64,000 nt of DNA. Origin: Bugula neritina (Eukaryota > Bryozoa > Gymnolaemata > Cheilostomatida > Bugulidae). Within the stretch, counting starts at the first letter, position 1; each line of letters begins with the position of its first letter. Under the pieces are notes generated by a model that did not search any database, was not told the DNA's origin, and saw nothing but the letters and a program-made list of their open reading frames with translations. Positions 1-11,760 of the stretch are shown piece by piece. Made by a program: the position numbers and the translations under genes. Location of the stretch: positions 13,139,301 through 13,203,300 of the forward strand of contig OZ037767.1 in NCBI GenBank assembly GCA_964035545.1, in the 5' to 3' direction.

Positions 1-357
1 TCTTTCAGGTAGGAAGTTATCTCCACTTCCATTTCATGTTGCATACAAGAGAAGCATAATTTTTTAGAGCTTTTTTATCTGTTTTAGTTTTAGTTAGCTA
101 TGTGGATGTATGACTGAATGAGCGAATTTTTTTTATTATACTTATACATCAGTCTCCAGGTGCAATAAATAGACTTACGGCCTGCAAAATTTTAACTAAA
201 GCTCCATCTGCTTGAAATTCTAAGTAGTAGCACAATTTTTTCCTCAAATAAGCAAACCGAAGTTTGAAAGTTTTAAATTTCAATTTTATTTGATGAGTTG
301 GAGAAATATATTTGCAGTATATTAAAGTTACTCAGGTTTTATAGATATATATGCCTT

Positions 358-700
358 CTGCAAAATATGCCTCATTAGTAAAATATATGAGTTGATATTA
401 ACTAAAGCTTCCTTTTTGTTCACTGCAGATTTATGATGGTCTGTCTAACATTGGCTTGATTTTCTTGATGCTAGTACAATATTTTTTCATGAAGTAATGC
501 AAACTAAATTTTCACAATTATATACATAAAATGCGTTTGATGGGTATAGGAGAAATTATGCTATGGCATGTTTATTATTCAGGCCCTATAAATATACTGT
601 CATCTGCAAAATATGCCTCATTAGTAAAAAATACAAATTGATACTAACGAAAGCTCCATCTTTGTTCACTGCAGGTGTACGATGGCCACTCTAACCACAC
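358..700 (+). repeat. Tandem duplication of intron end plus start of CUB exon
   Basis: Two blocks about 244 bp apart (358-450 and 602-697) share the run CTGCAAAATATGCCTCATTA, then a TTGATA-T-AAC-AAAGCT segment, then TTGTTCACTGCAG and a coding-like stretch. In the right copy this is the real CUB exon. In the left copy it reads IYDGLSN, compared with VYDGHSN, and then diverges to a stop after 22 codons. A weaker third match (CTGCAAAAT followed by AACTAAAGCTCCATCT) starts near 183. I infer a partial exon duplication that has decayed. It could still be used as an alternative terminal exon because its acceptor is intact. Confidence 0.55.
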
Positions 701-842
701 CCTAGTTGGATACTGTGGCAAAGGACCTAGGCTAGTCACTGGAACCTCCAACTCTATAAAGATTGTGTTTAGCTCTGACCACGAGATAGCCGGCAGGGGG
801 TGGAGTCTAGTTTGGACTTCCTTGCAAATGGCACTTCCTTAA
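675..842 (+). CDS. Terminal exon of a CUB-domain protein (partial, 5' part outside window)
   Basis: A TTCACTGCAG acceptor at 665-674 opens a 55-codon exon ending in TAA at 840-842. The reading contains VYDG, then GYCGKGP, then SNSIKIVFSSD, then a Gly-Trp close to the end. These are the second half of a CUB domain: the acidic Y-D-G turn, the conserved FCG/YCG cysteine, the S-N-x-hydrophobic strand and the F-x-S-D strand. CUB domains are extracellular protein- or carbohydrate-binding modules, so the product is probably secreted or a surface protein whose last domain is this CUB. The chain stops 5 residues after the final strand, with no membrane segment. The upstream exons lie left of the window, so the rest of the architecture is unknown. 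Confidence 0.8.
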   Translation: MYDGHSNHTLVGYCGKGPRLVTGTSNSIKIVFSSDHEIAGRGWSLVWTSLQMALP

Positions 843-1652
843 GCGCTTCTTCTACAGATTGCATTTTCTAGAAATATTGTGTGGTTTACTCACCTTCTGT
901 AGAATGTTTTTATCTAAAAGCAACTTATGGGAGACAATAGATACTTTTTATCATTGAAACACTTTTGTTGCTAATTAGTTAAAAGGTTCATTTTAGCTGT
1001 TGTAATTTCTTAGATTATACTTTTAATAAATTTCATGCATATTTAGTGAAGAGCACATAATTAATTTGTAAAATTACACAAATTATTCTGATTTGTAAGA
1101 ATATTTTATTAGATTGTAAATCTTTCAAAGCCAGAATTATAATTTATAAACTATATGAACGACTTCAAATGAAAGCTAACTTGTACATGATACTACTGTG
1201 TTCTGGTGTGCTATGTGGTGATTACTGCTTGTTATTACAAGAAGACAAAAGCTTAATATAACATTTTACATAACATCATGACTTACATTGGCAATACAAA
1301 ATATTATCACGAAACTATTAAACAAAACCAAGTTGCAAACATACAACACATAAACTAGCATCACATAGAATCATAGAGCAAACTTCAAACCAAGTATTTG
1401 TGACTAAATTGCAGTTGAATAGAAAGTTTGTTGCTTTATTTTGAAAACACTTTTAGAAAATCCTATATAAACATAAGCAAAACACTTTTGCTAAAATATT
1501 TTACTTGGTGACTGTAGGACAAATAATGCAAAGGTTGCGATGTAAGTAAAGCTTAGTAGATTCGTGTTGCCAATGTGTAACTCATAAGTAAGACAATAAT
1601 ATCCTATAAGCTTCAGATTATGTCAAATATTTTATAACATCTACTGATACAT

Positions 1653-1736
1653 TTGTGTGTGTGCGTGTGTGTGCGTGCGTGCGTGTGCGTGCGTGTGCGT
1701 GTGCGTGTGCGTGTGCGTGTGCGTGTGCGTGTGCGT

Positions 1737-1786
<50 letters not shown>

Positions 1787-1842
1787 TGGTATGTGTGTAG
1801 TGTGTGTGCGTGTGCGTGTGAGTGTGTGTGTGTGTGTTTGTG
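1653..1842 (+). repeat. GT/GTGC microsatellite
   Basis: About 190 bp of alternating TG with regular TGTGCG interruptions, giving a higher-order 6-bp period in the left half and pure TG in the middle. Alternating purine-pyrimidine tracts like this can adopt Z-DNA. Confidence 0.95.
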
Positions 1843-1920
1843 TAAAGAAAGGTGGGGCTACAAGCAGTATAGGAGATGGCTTAAAATAGCAGCTACTATA
1901 CAGTCAAAATTTGTATGCAG

Positions 1921-2085
1921 CAACAGTATTAGCAGTAGCATTAGTGATATTATTAGTGCTAGTGCATTAGTATTATAGTATTGATGTTGGTATTAGTATT
2001 AGTGTTAGTACCAGTGTTAGTATTAGTAATAGTGCTAGTGTTAGTGACTTAGCGTTGGTGCTAAAGTATTAGCATCAGCATTGAC
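1921..2085 (+). repeat. Degenerate TTAGTA/TTAGTG hexamer tract
   Basis: Runs of ATTAGTA, GTTAGTG and CATTAGT with a roughly 6-bp period and many substitutions. Similar hexamers recur at 33095-33770, 46225-46340, 51225-51320 and 61340-62110. Confidence 0.8.
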
Positions 2086-2950
2086 GTTTATATAGTATAG
2101 AAATCAGATTTAAATATAAAGTATTGACCATTTAGCTTTATATTATACATAAAGTGTTCAAATCGAAGGTAGCATTATATATAATGATTGTCAAATCAGG
2201 AAAAGTATTTTATCATTTGACTTATCTTATGGAGATCTAATGATGTGAGCAATGTGTTCCTAAAAGACTTTTTCGTGTCTTTATTCTTGTCCGATCATCT
2301 CACATAAATGGAATGCGGCTGTTTGATCACATATTAAGATAACATTGAAATTATCGTCACTTTTGATTTAACTATCTGCATGCATGTGGAAGACTAAATC
2401 AGTAGCTGATTCGTATTCATGTGAATTTTTTTTGAATTTTCACAATGTTGTCTTGTTTCATCATAACATAGCTATAATACCAAATGTATCTTGCACGACT
2501 GCAGCATAGTTTGTTATTCTTGCAACGGCAAAACTTCCTAACATTCGGAAATTTTGAACTAAGTATAAATTATATCGTTTTCCTGCAAAGAACACAACTA
2601 ACTTAGTGCCTATAAGTAGTTGAACATTGCAGCCGACATTGTACAACATATAAGCCAATGACAGTTTTAACTTTTCATCATGAAAGCTCCATGTTCGGTT
2701 GTTCACAAGCAAACAAGCTAGAATTATCTATCTTGGGTGATTGTGTTACTTTTGAATTACATATAAGGCTGCCAACATTTGCCAAATATAAGACTACTTT
2801 TGTCTTCTACGTTGCTTAAAAGAAACTAACTCATACCTTTCACTGGCACATCTAAGGTCAACGTACAGAACCAAATTAATGAACTCTGCCAAACTTCTAA
2901 CTCTAGTGACTCTAAAGCTACCAGCTATGAATGTGAAGATTATTAATCAG

Positions 2951-3041
2951 CAACACACACACAACGCACACACACGCACACACGCACACACACACACACA
3001 CGCACACACGCACACACACACACACGCACGCACACACACAA
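2951..3041 (+). repeat. CA/CACG microsatellite
   Basis: About 90 bp of alternating CA with ACGCAC interruptions. It is the reverse-complement counterpart of the GT tract at 1653-1842. Confidence 0.95.
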
Positions 3042-3326
3042 ATGTATTAGTAGATGTTATAAAATAATTGACATAACCTGAAGCTTATAGCATATTCTTG
3101 TAACCTATATTGAACTTATGTAAGAGCATATTATTTCATTAACTCTTTTGTCATATTACTGCGTTTGCAATATCTGAACTGGTGGAAACAATCAATCTTA
3201 TATCATATTGTAAATATGTGACATGCTACTGTTGTATGTAAGATATAGTATTGCACATGTACTTAAACCTAATACTACTAATCCATCCTATATATTACAG
3301 TACTTGTGCAAGTACTGTAAATAAGA

Positions 3327-3530
3327 GGGCAAACTCAGGCCACTAAAAACAGGCCAGATTCTACTTACAAGTGTGCCCTTTGCAACAAAGACTGTCAATC
3401 ACACATTGGTCTACACTCTACACAGTCACAGGCGTGCTGCTCAACCCTCTCATAGGGTGTATTCCATGGTCGAATCGACCAACTACTACTGTAAATAAAT
3501 AAATAAATATATATAGATATATAATGCTAT
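3327..3530 (+). mobile_element. 3' tail of a non-LTR retrotransposon (pol C-terminal zinc finger remnant)
   Basis: From 3327 to the stop at 3453-3455 the frame reads a segment containing YKCALCNKDCQSHIGLHS. This is the C-x2-C ... H-I-G-L-x-S-H style finger found at the very C-terminus of many LINE-type reverse transcriptases, where 'SRIGL-SH' is typical. The stop is followed by about 40 bp of 3' sequence and an AAATAAATAAAT tail at 3494-3507. Simple A-rich tails are typical of non-LTR 3' ends. The element is severely 5'-truncated and dead. The assignment rests on the motif and the tail only. Confidence 0.6.
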
Positions 3531-3850
3531 GGTTGCATGTAGTACTTGACCATAACCTGTACATGCACGTACTCTTTGGTGATAAACTAAATCACTGTTT
3601 ACATTGCTGTAAACTCATGAACACTACAAAATAAAGGCATTTAATTGAGAATGTTGCTAAGTTTTCAGTACATAAAAGGCACTTCAAAATTAGTTCCGCC
3701 TTACTCGGGGAAGCAAAGCACACCTTATAGACATCAACTATATGTGATCTTATTGGATAGTTTGCCATCTTCTATTGTTCTACTGTTGCTGGTACAATGT
3801 TGGCTAAGATCAGTATTTCATTCTAGAGTGTGTCTTAGTGAAGTAGCAAG

Positions 3851-6040
3851 ATGAAGGCTGTGCTGGGTATGTTAAAATGTTATATAATACAAACAGTAGA
3901 TAAGAGCTATTTATATTAAATGCTGATAATTAGGGCGCTTTCGGATTAAACTTATGCATAATTTGTTTTTAATAGACTGGAGCTTTTGTTATTGTAGTTT
4001 TATGTTCGCATATAGATTATTGATGTTTTAGTGTGGATAGTGTATTGTGAAGAGACCGTTTATAATATTTTACAATATGAAGCAGTTATTTTTCACGATC
4101 ATCTAAGTTTTGGAAAAATTAATTCAGTCATTCTAAGTCAAAGACAACAGCTGATTTGTAAAAGAAGTTGTGATAATATAAATCTAGTATAAGAATAGCA
4201 AATTAAAATGAAATAGACCATAAAGACCAAAAAATATTATTTTGGTTTATTTTCAAATTTTTTCATAACATATTTCTTCTTCTGGCACAAGCTTATAGTC
4301 ACTATCTCTGTGAGAAGCCCTGACGGGCTAAGGACTTATTCAGATTGGGCACAGAAGTAATTATGATTAGATGCTCTTCCTAACATCGCCAATAGCCTTT
4401 GCTGGGGTTAGAGCTCATGACTGTTTATACTAAGCCAAACGCTCTAACCCCTAGACCACAGCTGCTCTCCCCCCCCCCCCCCCCCCATAACATATTTACT
4501 ATTGCTGAAAGCAATCTATAATAAAACTCTTGTCACAACCAGCATAGACCCATCACATCAAATACAGCAAATACAGTAGCAAATACAGTGGCACATGTTA
4601 ATTGACCACCATTGTGTCTGTTGTAAAAAAATCGATTTCTATATTTATATATTGTCTAATTTTGTTTTCGGCATCCTTACATTTATATATTATGCTTTTT
4701 GTTTCTGGTGCCAACTTAGATCTTCAGAGGTTTTACCTAACTTAACTTGAAATATAATAGAGAAAATAAGACTAATTATCATTACTACACGAGTTTAGAG
4801 CACTTTTAATAACTTTTTCTGAATCCCTTTAGTGTGTAATTTTATTGTCATTTATTCATATTGGTATTTGCAAGTTATACTAATACAATTATAAACTTAG
4901 ATCAGCATAAAAATTAGGTTGTGTTGTGAGCATGCAGCAGAGCTCTGGCTAATACAGATTTGCTGACTAAAAGTTATGAATGATTATGATGTTATCTTGA
5001 AATGAAAAAAAAATACTTTTTGTGTGATAATTATAATATAACAATAATAGATATAATATTATAATATTTCGGTTCATATTTCAGGTTGTGAAATAATTTT
5101 AGTTGCAACTACACTTTCTTAATTACGATAATTATTGAAAAGTAAAAGTGTCAAGAATATATATTTCTATCATAACTTAAAATATGAATGTTCTTTATAC
5201 TGTATAATGAACAGTTGTTTTATATGCAATTACATAATTTATGAGAATTACAATGAATTTTGTATGATTTGCTCTGCTACTCCAAAACTAGCAAAGTGCA
5301 TTCTGTTAACATTTACTGAAGAAATTTATATCAGTCCAGGGCTGAAGCTTTTTTGTAAATACTTTAATAAAAACTCACGGAAGCATATTGTTATATTCTG
5401 CAATATTACTTGCTTTGTGTTTTGCTAGTACTTATATACTGTATATCACTATATTATTCCAGGACTAGCACTGTGCGCCCTGCTAAGTTACTGCTATGGA
5501 GGTGTCGTAGAGCCAAACTGCAACTGCGAAAACCTCCAAGAGTTGGTTCAAGAGCAGCAAAGCGAAGTGACAACTCTTCAATTGCAAGTTAAAGCTCTGA
5601 AGCAAATCAGCAAAAACCAACAGGACTCCTTTGTTACTCTAATGCATGTTGTAAGTTCAAATGTACTGTTGGTAATTGTAGGTTAATATATGCACGACGC
5701 AGTATTGCCAGGGTAAAGCGTAAGTATCATAAAGGGTTTGCTAATAATATGCTTCAAGCATGATAGAGTTATTATGAGCGCAGCATAGTCACATAACAAG
5801 AATTAAAATGTTTTATGCAAAATACCGTAAATAATTTAATACACAAAGTTGCAATACATAAAGGATTATAAAGTAGAAATAGACGTATACATAGTCCGTG
5901 AGTATTTTCATCATACAATGTAGAAATGCAAAAAGATATGAAAGGGTTTCGCGAGTAAACTGTACTCATTATTTTGATTTTTATATCTCCAGGCACCATT
6001 GTGTGTGTCGTGTGCGTGTGCGTGTGCGTGTGCGTGTGCG

Positions 6041-6077
<37 letters not shown>

Positions 6078-9000
6078 ATTTGTGTGTGCGTGTGTATCTG
6101 TTTCATAAAGTATATTACGATTACCAAATACATTTTAATCTGCAATTGTCATTGAAAACTTTCAAAACAGTAGCACATAATTTCATATCAAGTACTTCAA
6201 CCAGTAGTCTCAGCCAGTATTTACTATCAGGCTATAAATTTGTATAAAATGAAATTAGAGTCATTTTGAAAGTAATTTTACAGCTGCTCAATGGACAACC
6301 CCCCAAGCCAGAGATCCTGGAAGAAGTTGATGATGACTACGTGGAAAGCTTGATAGACAGCCTCTGTACATTTGGTAAAGCTACTACTGTAGTCAACAAA
6401 CTATTATATACACTTTAAAATAACTGGTAGCAGTTTGTGCAATCAATACTGCATTACTGTAGGTGTTCGAGGAATCCCCGGTAAAGATGGAACCAATGGT
6501 AGAGATGGCAGAGATGGTGATGATGGGAAAGATGGTGCAAACGGCCGTGACGGTCAGTAGTTGTTTATTACATTATCTATTTAAAGGAATATAAAATTCA
6601 AACCTTTATATGATATAATTCATGTTTTAAATAATTTTTACTTCATGGAATATACATAATATAATTGCAATAACTCAAGTCTGTAATTGTTGAAACATTG
6701 CATTAACTTGCCATGCATGCCATGTATCTAGAACTTCCTTTTAGTTACAATAGCATACTATACTTTATTTGTAGCTGAAGTTGCATTTCCTAACTACTTT
6801 AGCTTGTCATGTCCGTATATGATGCTTCTATTTTTGCTGCGATGATATACATAAATGTAGTTAATCTCTGGAAAGTTACATATACGAAAAACTGCAAAAT
6901 TTTATTGATATATTCAGTAGTTTTTAGAGTATTGATCTATAGTAGCTTGAAAAGCTTTATTTAGTATGTTTATCTCTTGAAATAAAAGTTTAAGAACATA
7001 ACATACTAATAATTTAATTATTTATGAACAATAACCCTCTAGTGAGTCGAATTAAATTTGCACAATAAAATTTTCTGAAATAATAAACTCTATAATAACG
7101 GTACTGATTTTAGGGAGAGACGGGTTACCAGGACCTTCAGGATTTTCAGGACCTAAAGGTGCTGCTGGCCTTCCTGGAGCTGATGGCAAAGTCGGTGCGC
7201 CTGGCGCTCCAGGTGCTCCAGGTGCTCCAGGTGTGAATGGTGCAAAGGGAGAGCCCGGAAGGACCGGAACTCCTGGAGCTCCTGGAATCGAGGGTCCCAG
7301 AGGATTAAAGGGTGCAGCTGGAGACGTAGCTGCTCTTGAATCTGGTGCTGTGTATACCAGATGGGGAAAGACTTCCTGTAACTCAGTCTCAACTAAAATC
7401 TATGAAGGTGAGTTGCAATATTCAGATGTAAATGTGTTATATTAGCTTTAGGATTTTTTAATTATTTATTTATGTATATGAAGACCTTCTGGTTAGCTAG
7501 GAGGTCAGTGGGAAGTAACTTAACTTCCTGTTTTAATTGACAAGTAAAGCTTGGCCTCCAGATTAGAGTACTCATCAGCTGGTAGTATTTTTTAGTTTAG
7601 GATCTCGGGCAGAGCAAATTCATTAGCTCATCCTAACACATTCTTATTATATCTCTTAATTCATTCACAATCTTTCTAAATACGGCGAAGTTTCTTCATC
7701 AATAAAGCATAGACTCACTCTATTCTACACATACTTATATAGTCTATAGCTATTACACAAGCCACACCTACACTATACTTAATTTGAATGCTGCGGCTAT
7801 ATTTAATTTATTGGTAGTTGTGCTCTCTATGAACAACAGCAAGAGAAGGTAACTGACAAATTCATAACTACAGTTCAATGCTTTATTTCAATATGGATCA
7901 GTGCCATTGTTACTTTGAATTTTCTTTCAATTAGTGATAAAACATGACTCTTTTATTATCAACTGTCGCATAATATCAAAATTAAGCAGTTATATGTTGT
8001 GTAGGATTATCACATATATATTGACCTAATTGTTATATAATTCTATGCTTACTGTGTCCTATTATGCATTTTATTTATTAAACAATAACTTTGCTAAACT
8101 AGATAATAATATATATTGGCAAATGTCAAATTAGCCAATTAATGTGGTGCCTTCTTCATAATAATATATATTTTTAAAAATGAAATACACATGGAAAGAG
8201 CGCATTGTATCTCATTACAGTTTCATAAAAAGCCAGAAGTTATAGACCAACCATTAGCTTATACCAAGGTTTTATTTTCTGCATTTTTATGCAAAGATAT
8301 ACATTTTTTGTAAATGTAGTCTGTAGACTGTATAATACAGATAAGAAATTTACTATTAATTTTATGTTTGACATATTAATTACCCAGTGTTTGGATTTCG
8401 AGGACAACATGTTCAGTCTCATTATCATGAGAAGATAGTGTTCCCAGGTTGTAGGTCAAAGTTTGTAGGTGATAGGTCATAGGGTACAAAATTAAATTCA
8501 CTTCAGTTTTCCAGTATGATGCCTTCCCACATGCAGGTTTTGCTGGTGGCACTCTGAACACCGATAGAGGCGGCGGTGTAGACTACTTGTGTATGCCAAG
8601 CAACCCGGAGTACAACAAGTACAGTACTGTCCAGAAGCCCTGGCATGGTTCATGGATCAGTGGTGCAGAGTACCAGAGTTCAGCCTACGGAATATTCTCC
8701 AGCAACGCCAACGACCAGAATGTACCTTGCACTCGTTGCTATACCGGCACCAGAGCAGCTGTAATGATGATTCCAGCTAAGAGAACTTGTCCAACTGGGT
8801 GGACTGAGGAATATGAAGGTAGATAAATTGTCAAACTGATCTAACTAGTACCTCTAAGTTAGTTAATACGAATGCAATAATCTCATAAACCTGTGAAGTA
8901 TGTTTTTTTTATATTTTAGCCCCAATTTTCATTACTCAAGTGCTGGGTATTATTTTCTAGCTTATACCAGTGCCTATAAACTGGTAAATATAAATACAAT

Positions 9001-9439
9001 AGTCTGCTAAAACCTGTGAAATATTCTTTACGTTTTAGCATCAATTCTATATTACTCAAGACGTGTTGACATTTTATTTTCCAGCTATTGGTTTTTATGG
9101 ACAGCGCTACTGTGGCCATATACTTTTAATGCAGTTTTTATAGAATGAAGTTACTACAAGCTTATATAAAATTAGATTTTTTCTTAGACAAGATTCTTGG
9201 TACAGAATAGATGTTTTTGTGTCTTAGGTTATCTAATGACTGCCCACTTTGGCCACGCCCACCCAGCGACTTACGAGTGTGTTGATGCTAATCCGCAGTA
9301 CATCAGAGGTCTGGAAGCTGATAACCGTGGAGCTCTGTTCTACTTTGTTAAAGCTGACTGCTCCAACTGCGGGACGACTGGCCACTGCCCACCTTATAAT
9401 GACAAGAAAGAGATAACCTGTGTCGTATGCACCAAGTAA
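3851..9439 (+). CDS. Short-chain collagen C4-like secreted protein
   Basis: Seven exons join in phase: 3851-3866, 5463-5650, 6284-6374, 6463-6552, 7114-7407, 8537-8818 and 9228-9439, giving 390 aa. Residues 1-18 are a signal peptide (MKAVLG...SYCYG). Residues about 25-68 are a short coiled-coil-like stalk with a CNC motif. An acidic linker runs to residue 98. Residues 99-197 are 33 uninterrupted Gly-X-Y triplets, with collagen-style exon 4 being exactly 90 bp (10 triplets). Residues about 198-390 are the cysteine-rich C-terminal domain of sponge-type short-chain collagens, recognisable by VYTRWGKTSC, the GGG-x-YLCMP block, CPTGW, GALF and the final TCVVCTK. Such proteins form extracellular trimers in matrix or mucus. 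Introns 3-6 are all phase 1. The start is fixed by the signal peptide. There is no obvious AATAAA just downstream. Confidence 0.92.
4276..4485 (-). mobile_element. tRNA-derived SINE, copy 1 (collagen intron 1)
   Basis: Reverse-strand copy of the window's SINE. It has a head with box A (GTGGTCTAGGGGTTAGAGCG), a degraded box B, the central GTTAGGAAGAGCAT block, and the 3' part GTGACTATAA. It is flanked by a perfect 12-bp target duplication, CATAACATATTT, at 4264-4275 and 4486-4497. Its 5' end carries an 18-nt G run (C run on +), an unusual 5' extension. Confidence 0.85.
6001..6097 (+). repeat. GT/GTGC microsatellite in collagen intron 2
   Basis: Alternating GT with TGTGCG interruptions, the same composition as the tract at 1653. 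It sits about 190 bp before the exon 3 acceptor. Confidence 0.95.
8886..9075 (+). repeat. Local tandem duplication in collagen intron 6
   Basis: Two diverged units about 110-115 bp apart share AACCTGTGAA, a T-rich stretch ending in TTTTAGC, CCAATTTTCATTACTCAAG (second unit TCAATTCTATATTACTCAAG) and a TATTTTC-AGCT block. No function is suggested. Confidence 0.6.
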
Positions 9440-10267
9440 TACTCTCGTTAGCTACTAAACAACTATTTTATATAATTTTCAGATGGCTCTCTTCTTTAAA
9501 TCGTTTGTTGGAGGTTTTAAAAAGATTCTTTTTGCTGGACGACTCTTTCCAACAATCACTTATAACATCATTCAAATTTTCATCTATAATTTAAGTTTAG
9601 CATTTTACCATCATATAAATTGTAATAACTTTATTGTTTCAGTCTAATTACAATATGTCATATAATAATAATTATAATTTTGTTTTTAATTTTGCTTATC
9701 CAACTATATTTTAACTATACTAAGTTTGGGTTTCTGAGAATAATGACTAATCTTTGAAATTGCTCACTAAATCACTTATTTCCTTATATGTATTTATATT
9801 GTACCAAATATACTCTCTGCTTACATAACCTATACGTATGTGCACAATACTGACATACTGGTTAATTTACAGCAAAGTCACAGCTACTTGACAAAAATTT
9901 GATGGCATACAAACCCAATAAAATAATCATCAGATTTTGTTACTTCCCATTTTGCAGTTAGTAATTGTTCAAGCAAACAAAAATAAAGGTTTACATAATT
10001 GAATTGAAGGAACAGGTTATTACAATAGCTATCAGCCATTGGTGCAGCATGAAAAATTTGTATAATAGTTTAGTACTAAACTAATGGAATGTTAGAATCA
10101 CTTATGCAGCCCGATTTATGGCATTTCTATATCTAGAAAGCTGATGGTTTATTTGTATAGCAATAGTTGGGCCTGAACCACTTGTATATGGTATAGCCGT
10201 AATTATAGGTAAACTAACATGAAAATCACAAATTCCAGGCTTGGTGAAGTTAAGTATAAAACAATTT

Positions 10268-10340
10268 GTGCCCACTGGGGTTCGAACCCGAGACCTCTGC
10301 CTTGCAAGCAGATGTGCTAACCATTATACCAAGGATCCAC
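10268..10340 (-). tRNA. tRNA-like sequence, anticodon GCA (Cys), probably a pseudogene
   Basis: Read on the minus strand the 73-nt sequence has a good box A (TGGTATAATGG) and box B (GGTTCGAACCC). It has a perfect 5-bp anticodon stem, TCTGC/GCAGA, around the 7-nt loop TTGCAAG, which puts GCA at the anticodon. The acceptor stem is poor: only the outer three pairs of 5' GTGGATC against TGGGCAC match. The T stem has one mismatch. I infer a tRNA pseudogene or tRNA-derived element head and not a working tRNA-Cys. It is not the head of the SINE described elsewhere in this window, whose loop and stems differ. Confidence 0.45.
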
Positions 10341-10974
10341 TGGGTTAACGCAGCACTATAATATAAGATTATAACGCAACTGTACATTGTGTCATATATA
10401 GAAACAATGAGTCATGCTTACAATGAGTCATACCATCTTGCAGACGATCCTATTGTCTCACACAGTTACAGTACAATACTATTGTATATCTAAATAGTTT
10501 ATATGATAGTTTTTCTTCTTATCTCCCTCCTTGTTAGCCACTAGTCTTTATGTGTGAATATATTATTTATATCATCACTGATGTCATCATTGCATGCATA
10601 ATGTCACAATATGAGGAAACCCATTGCATGCCTTATAAATAAGGGCTTCTCATATACATTTACACAGTGCAGTTGTAGGAAATTTGCTAAACTCTTTCCT
10701 GCGTGTACTTATAAATTACAATCAAGGAAAGTGAACAGGTGCATGCTGTAAGTTGCCAACTTCAGTAAATATGCAGCAAGGAAAACTGTCCTTCTGTAAG
10801 ACACAATAAAAACACCTGAAATCAAGTGTCAAATAAAACATTTAATTCTTGAATTAGGCAATGTTACCTACTTTAATTTAGCTGTAGTCCTTATAACCTG
10901 CTAACAGGAAAGCTACTCTGAGAGAAATGTCAAAACTCGACACTTTACATTCTGATGAGTCATCAGCAATATTT

Positions 10975-11760
10975 CAATCACCGGCTTTCCATGTACCGAT
11001 CTCAGATCGATCTCGCTGAGATCGATCTGAGCATACCTCTCAGATCGATCGTTTTTCCATGAGAAGTGTCAGATCGATCTCACGGAGTTGCCTCCTCTTA
11101 AGTGAAGAGTACTTTAATAGTATAATTTGTTCACAAATCTGGATGATTAAAGCTGCTGAGGTTGAAAAACAAGATTGTTGATGTCTAAAATTTAATGGTG
11201 CTTGTAAACAATACGCAACAAAGCTTTTAGTGTAAAGTAATATAGCCAATTTAAGATAATCACTTTTAATTTTTTAGCTCAACAGCTTAAATAAAATTAA
11301 TAGCTATCTTGCAGATTATTCATAAACTTACAGGATTGTTAAGCTTGAAATTACGCAGCAAATAACTAATGAAAGTAAGTTTTACTAGTCATTTAAATTC
11401 AATTTAAATGCTCCAATTTTTTGTAATTTCTATTGACTATAATTTTATATAATTGGGTTTTTTTAATCATAGTACTGAAAGTCAAAGTTTTGGCATCTGA
11501 AAATGTGGCTATCGTAATTATTAGGTAATTTGCTTAGTAATTATCAATAAGTTGTCATTTTTATCAGCAGACAACATTTTAGCGAACAGTCTTTTTCTAC
11601 TTCTCAGATCGATCTGGAGTCTTTCCATGGATCGATCTCACTGAGATCGATCTGAGTTCGAGCTCTACAGACCGACCAGCTCAGAACGACTGAGATCGAT
11701 CTTTGACATCTTTCCATGGATCGATCTCGCTGAGATCGGTACATGGAAAGCCGGTGATTG
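10975..11760. mobile_element. 786-bp non-autonomous terminal-inverted-repeat element with AGATCGATCT palindromes
   Basis: The ends are a perfect 31-bp inverted repeat, 10975-11005 against 11730-11760, beginning CAATCACCGGCTTTCCATGT. Inside both ends are arrays of the self-complementary decamer AGATCGATCT with CTCGCTGAG or CTCACTGAG spacers, so each end can fold by itself. The middle is ordinary AT-rich DNA with no transposase frame. The flanks do not show a clean short target duplication: ATCAGCAATATTT lies on the left and ATCAGCACATTTT, offset by one base, on the right. The transposase superfamily is therefore not assigned. Confidence 0.88.

Larger units (their letters stand above)
843..3850. 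other. Intergenic region between CUB gene and collagen gene
   Basis: I see no supported coding gene here. The stretch holds two GT/CA microsatellites in opposite orientation, a degenerate TTAGTA hexamer tract, and a non-LTR retrotransposon tail, each listed separately. Open frames over the microsatellites (poly Cys-Val or His-Thr) are artefacts of the repeat. Confidence 0.7.

Noticed and set aside
1653-1978. Frames coding for (Cys-Val)n and (Ala-Cys)n
   Set aside because: Products of the GT/GC microsatellite, with no start context or conserved sequence. The same applies at 5999-6155 and 2951-3041.
3645-3854. 69-codon frame overlapping the collagen start
   Set aside because: It is in a different frame from the signal peptide ATG at 3851, has no homology, and is best read as 5' UTR or upstream sequence.
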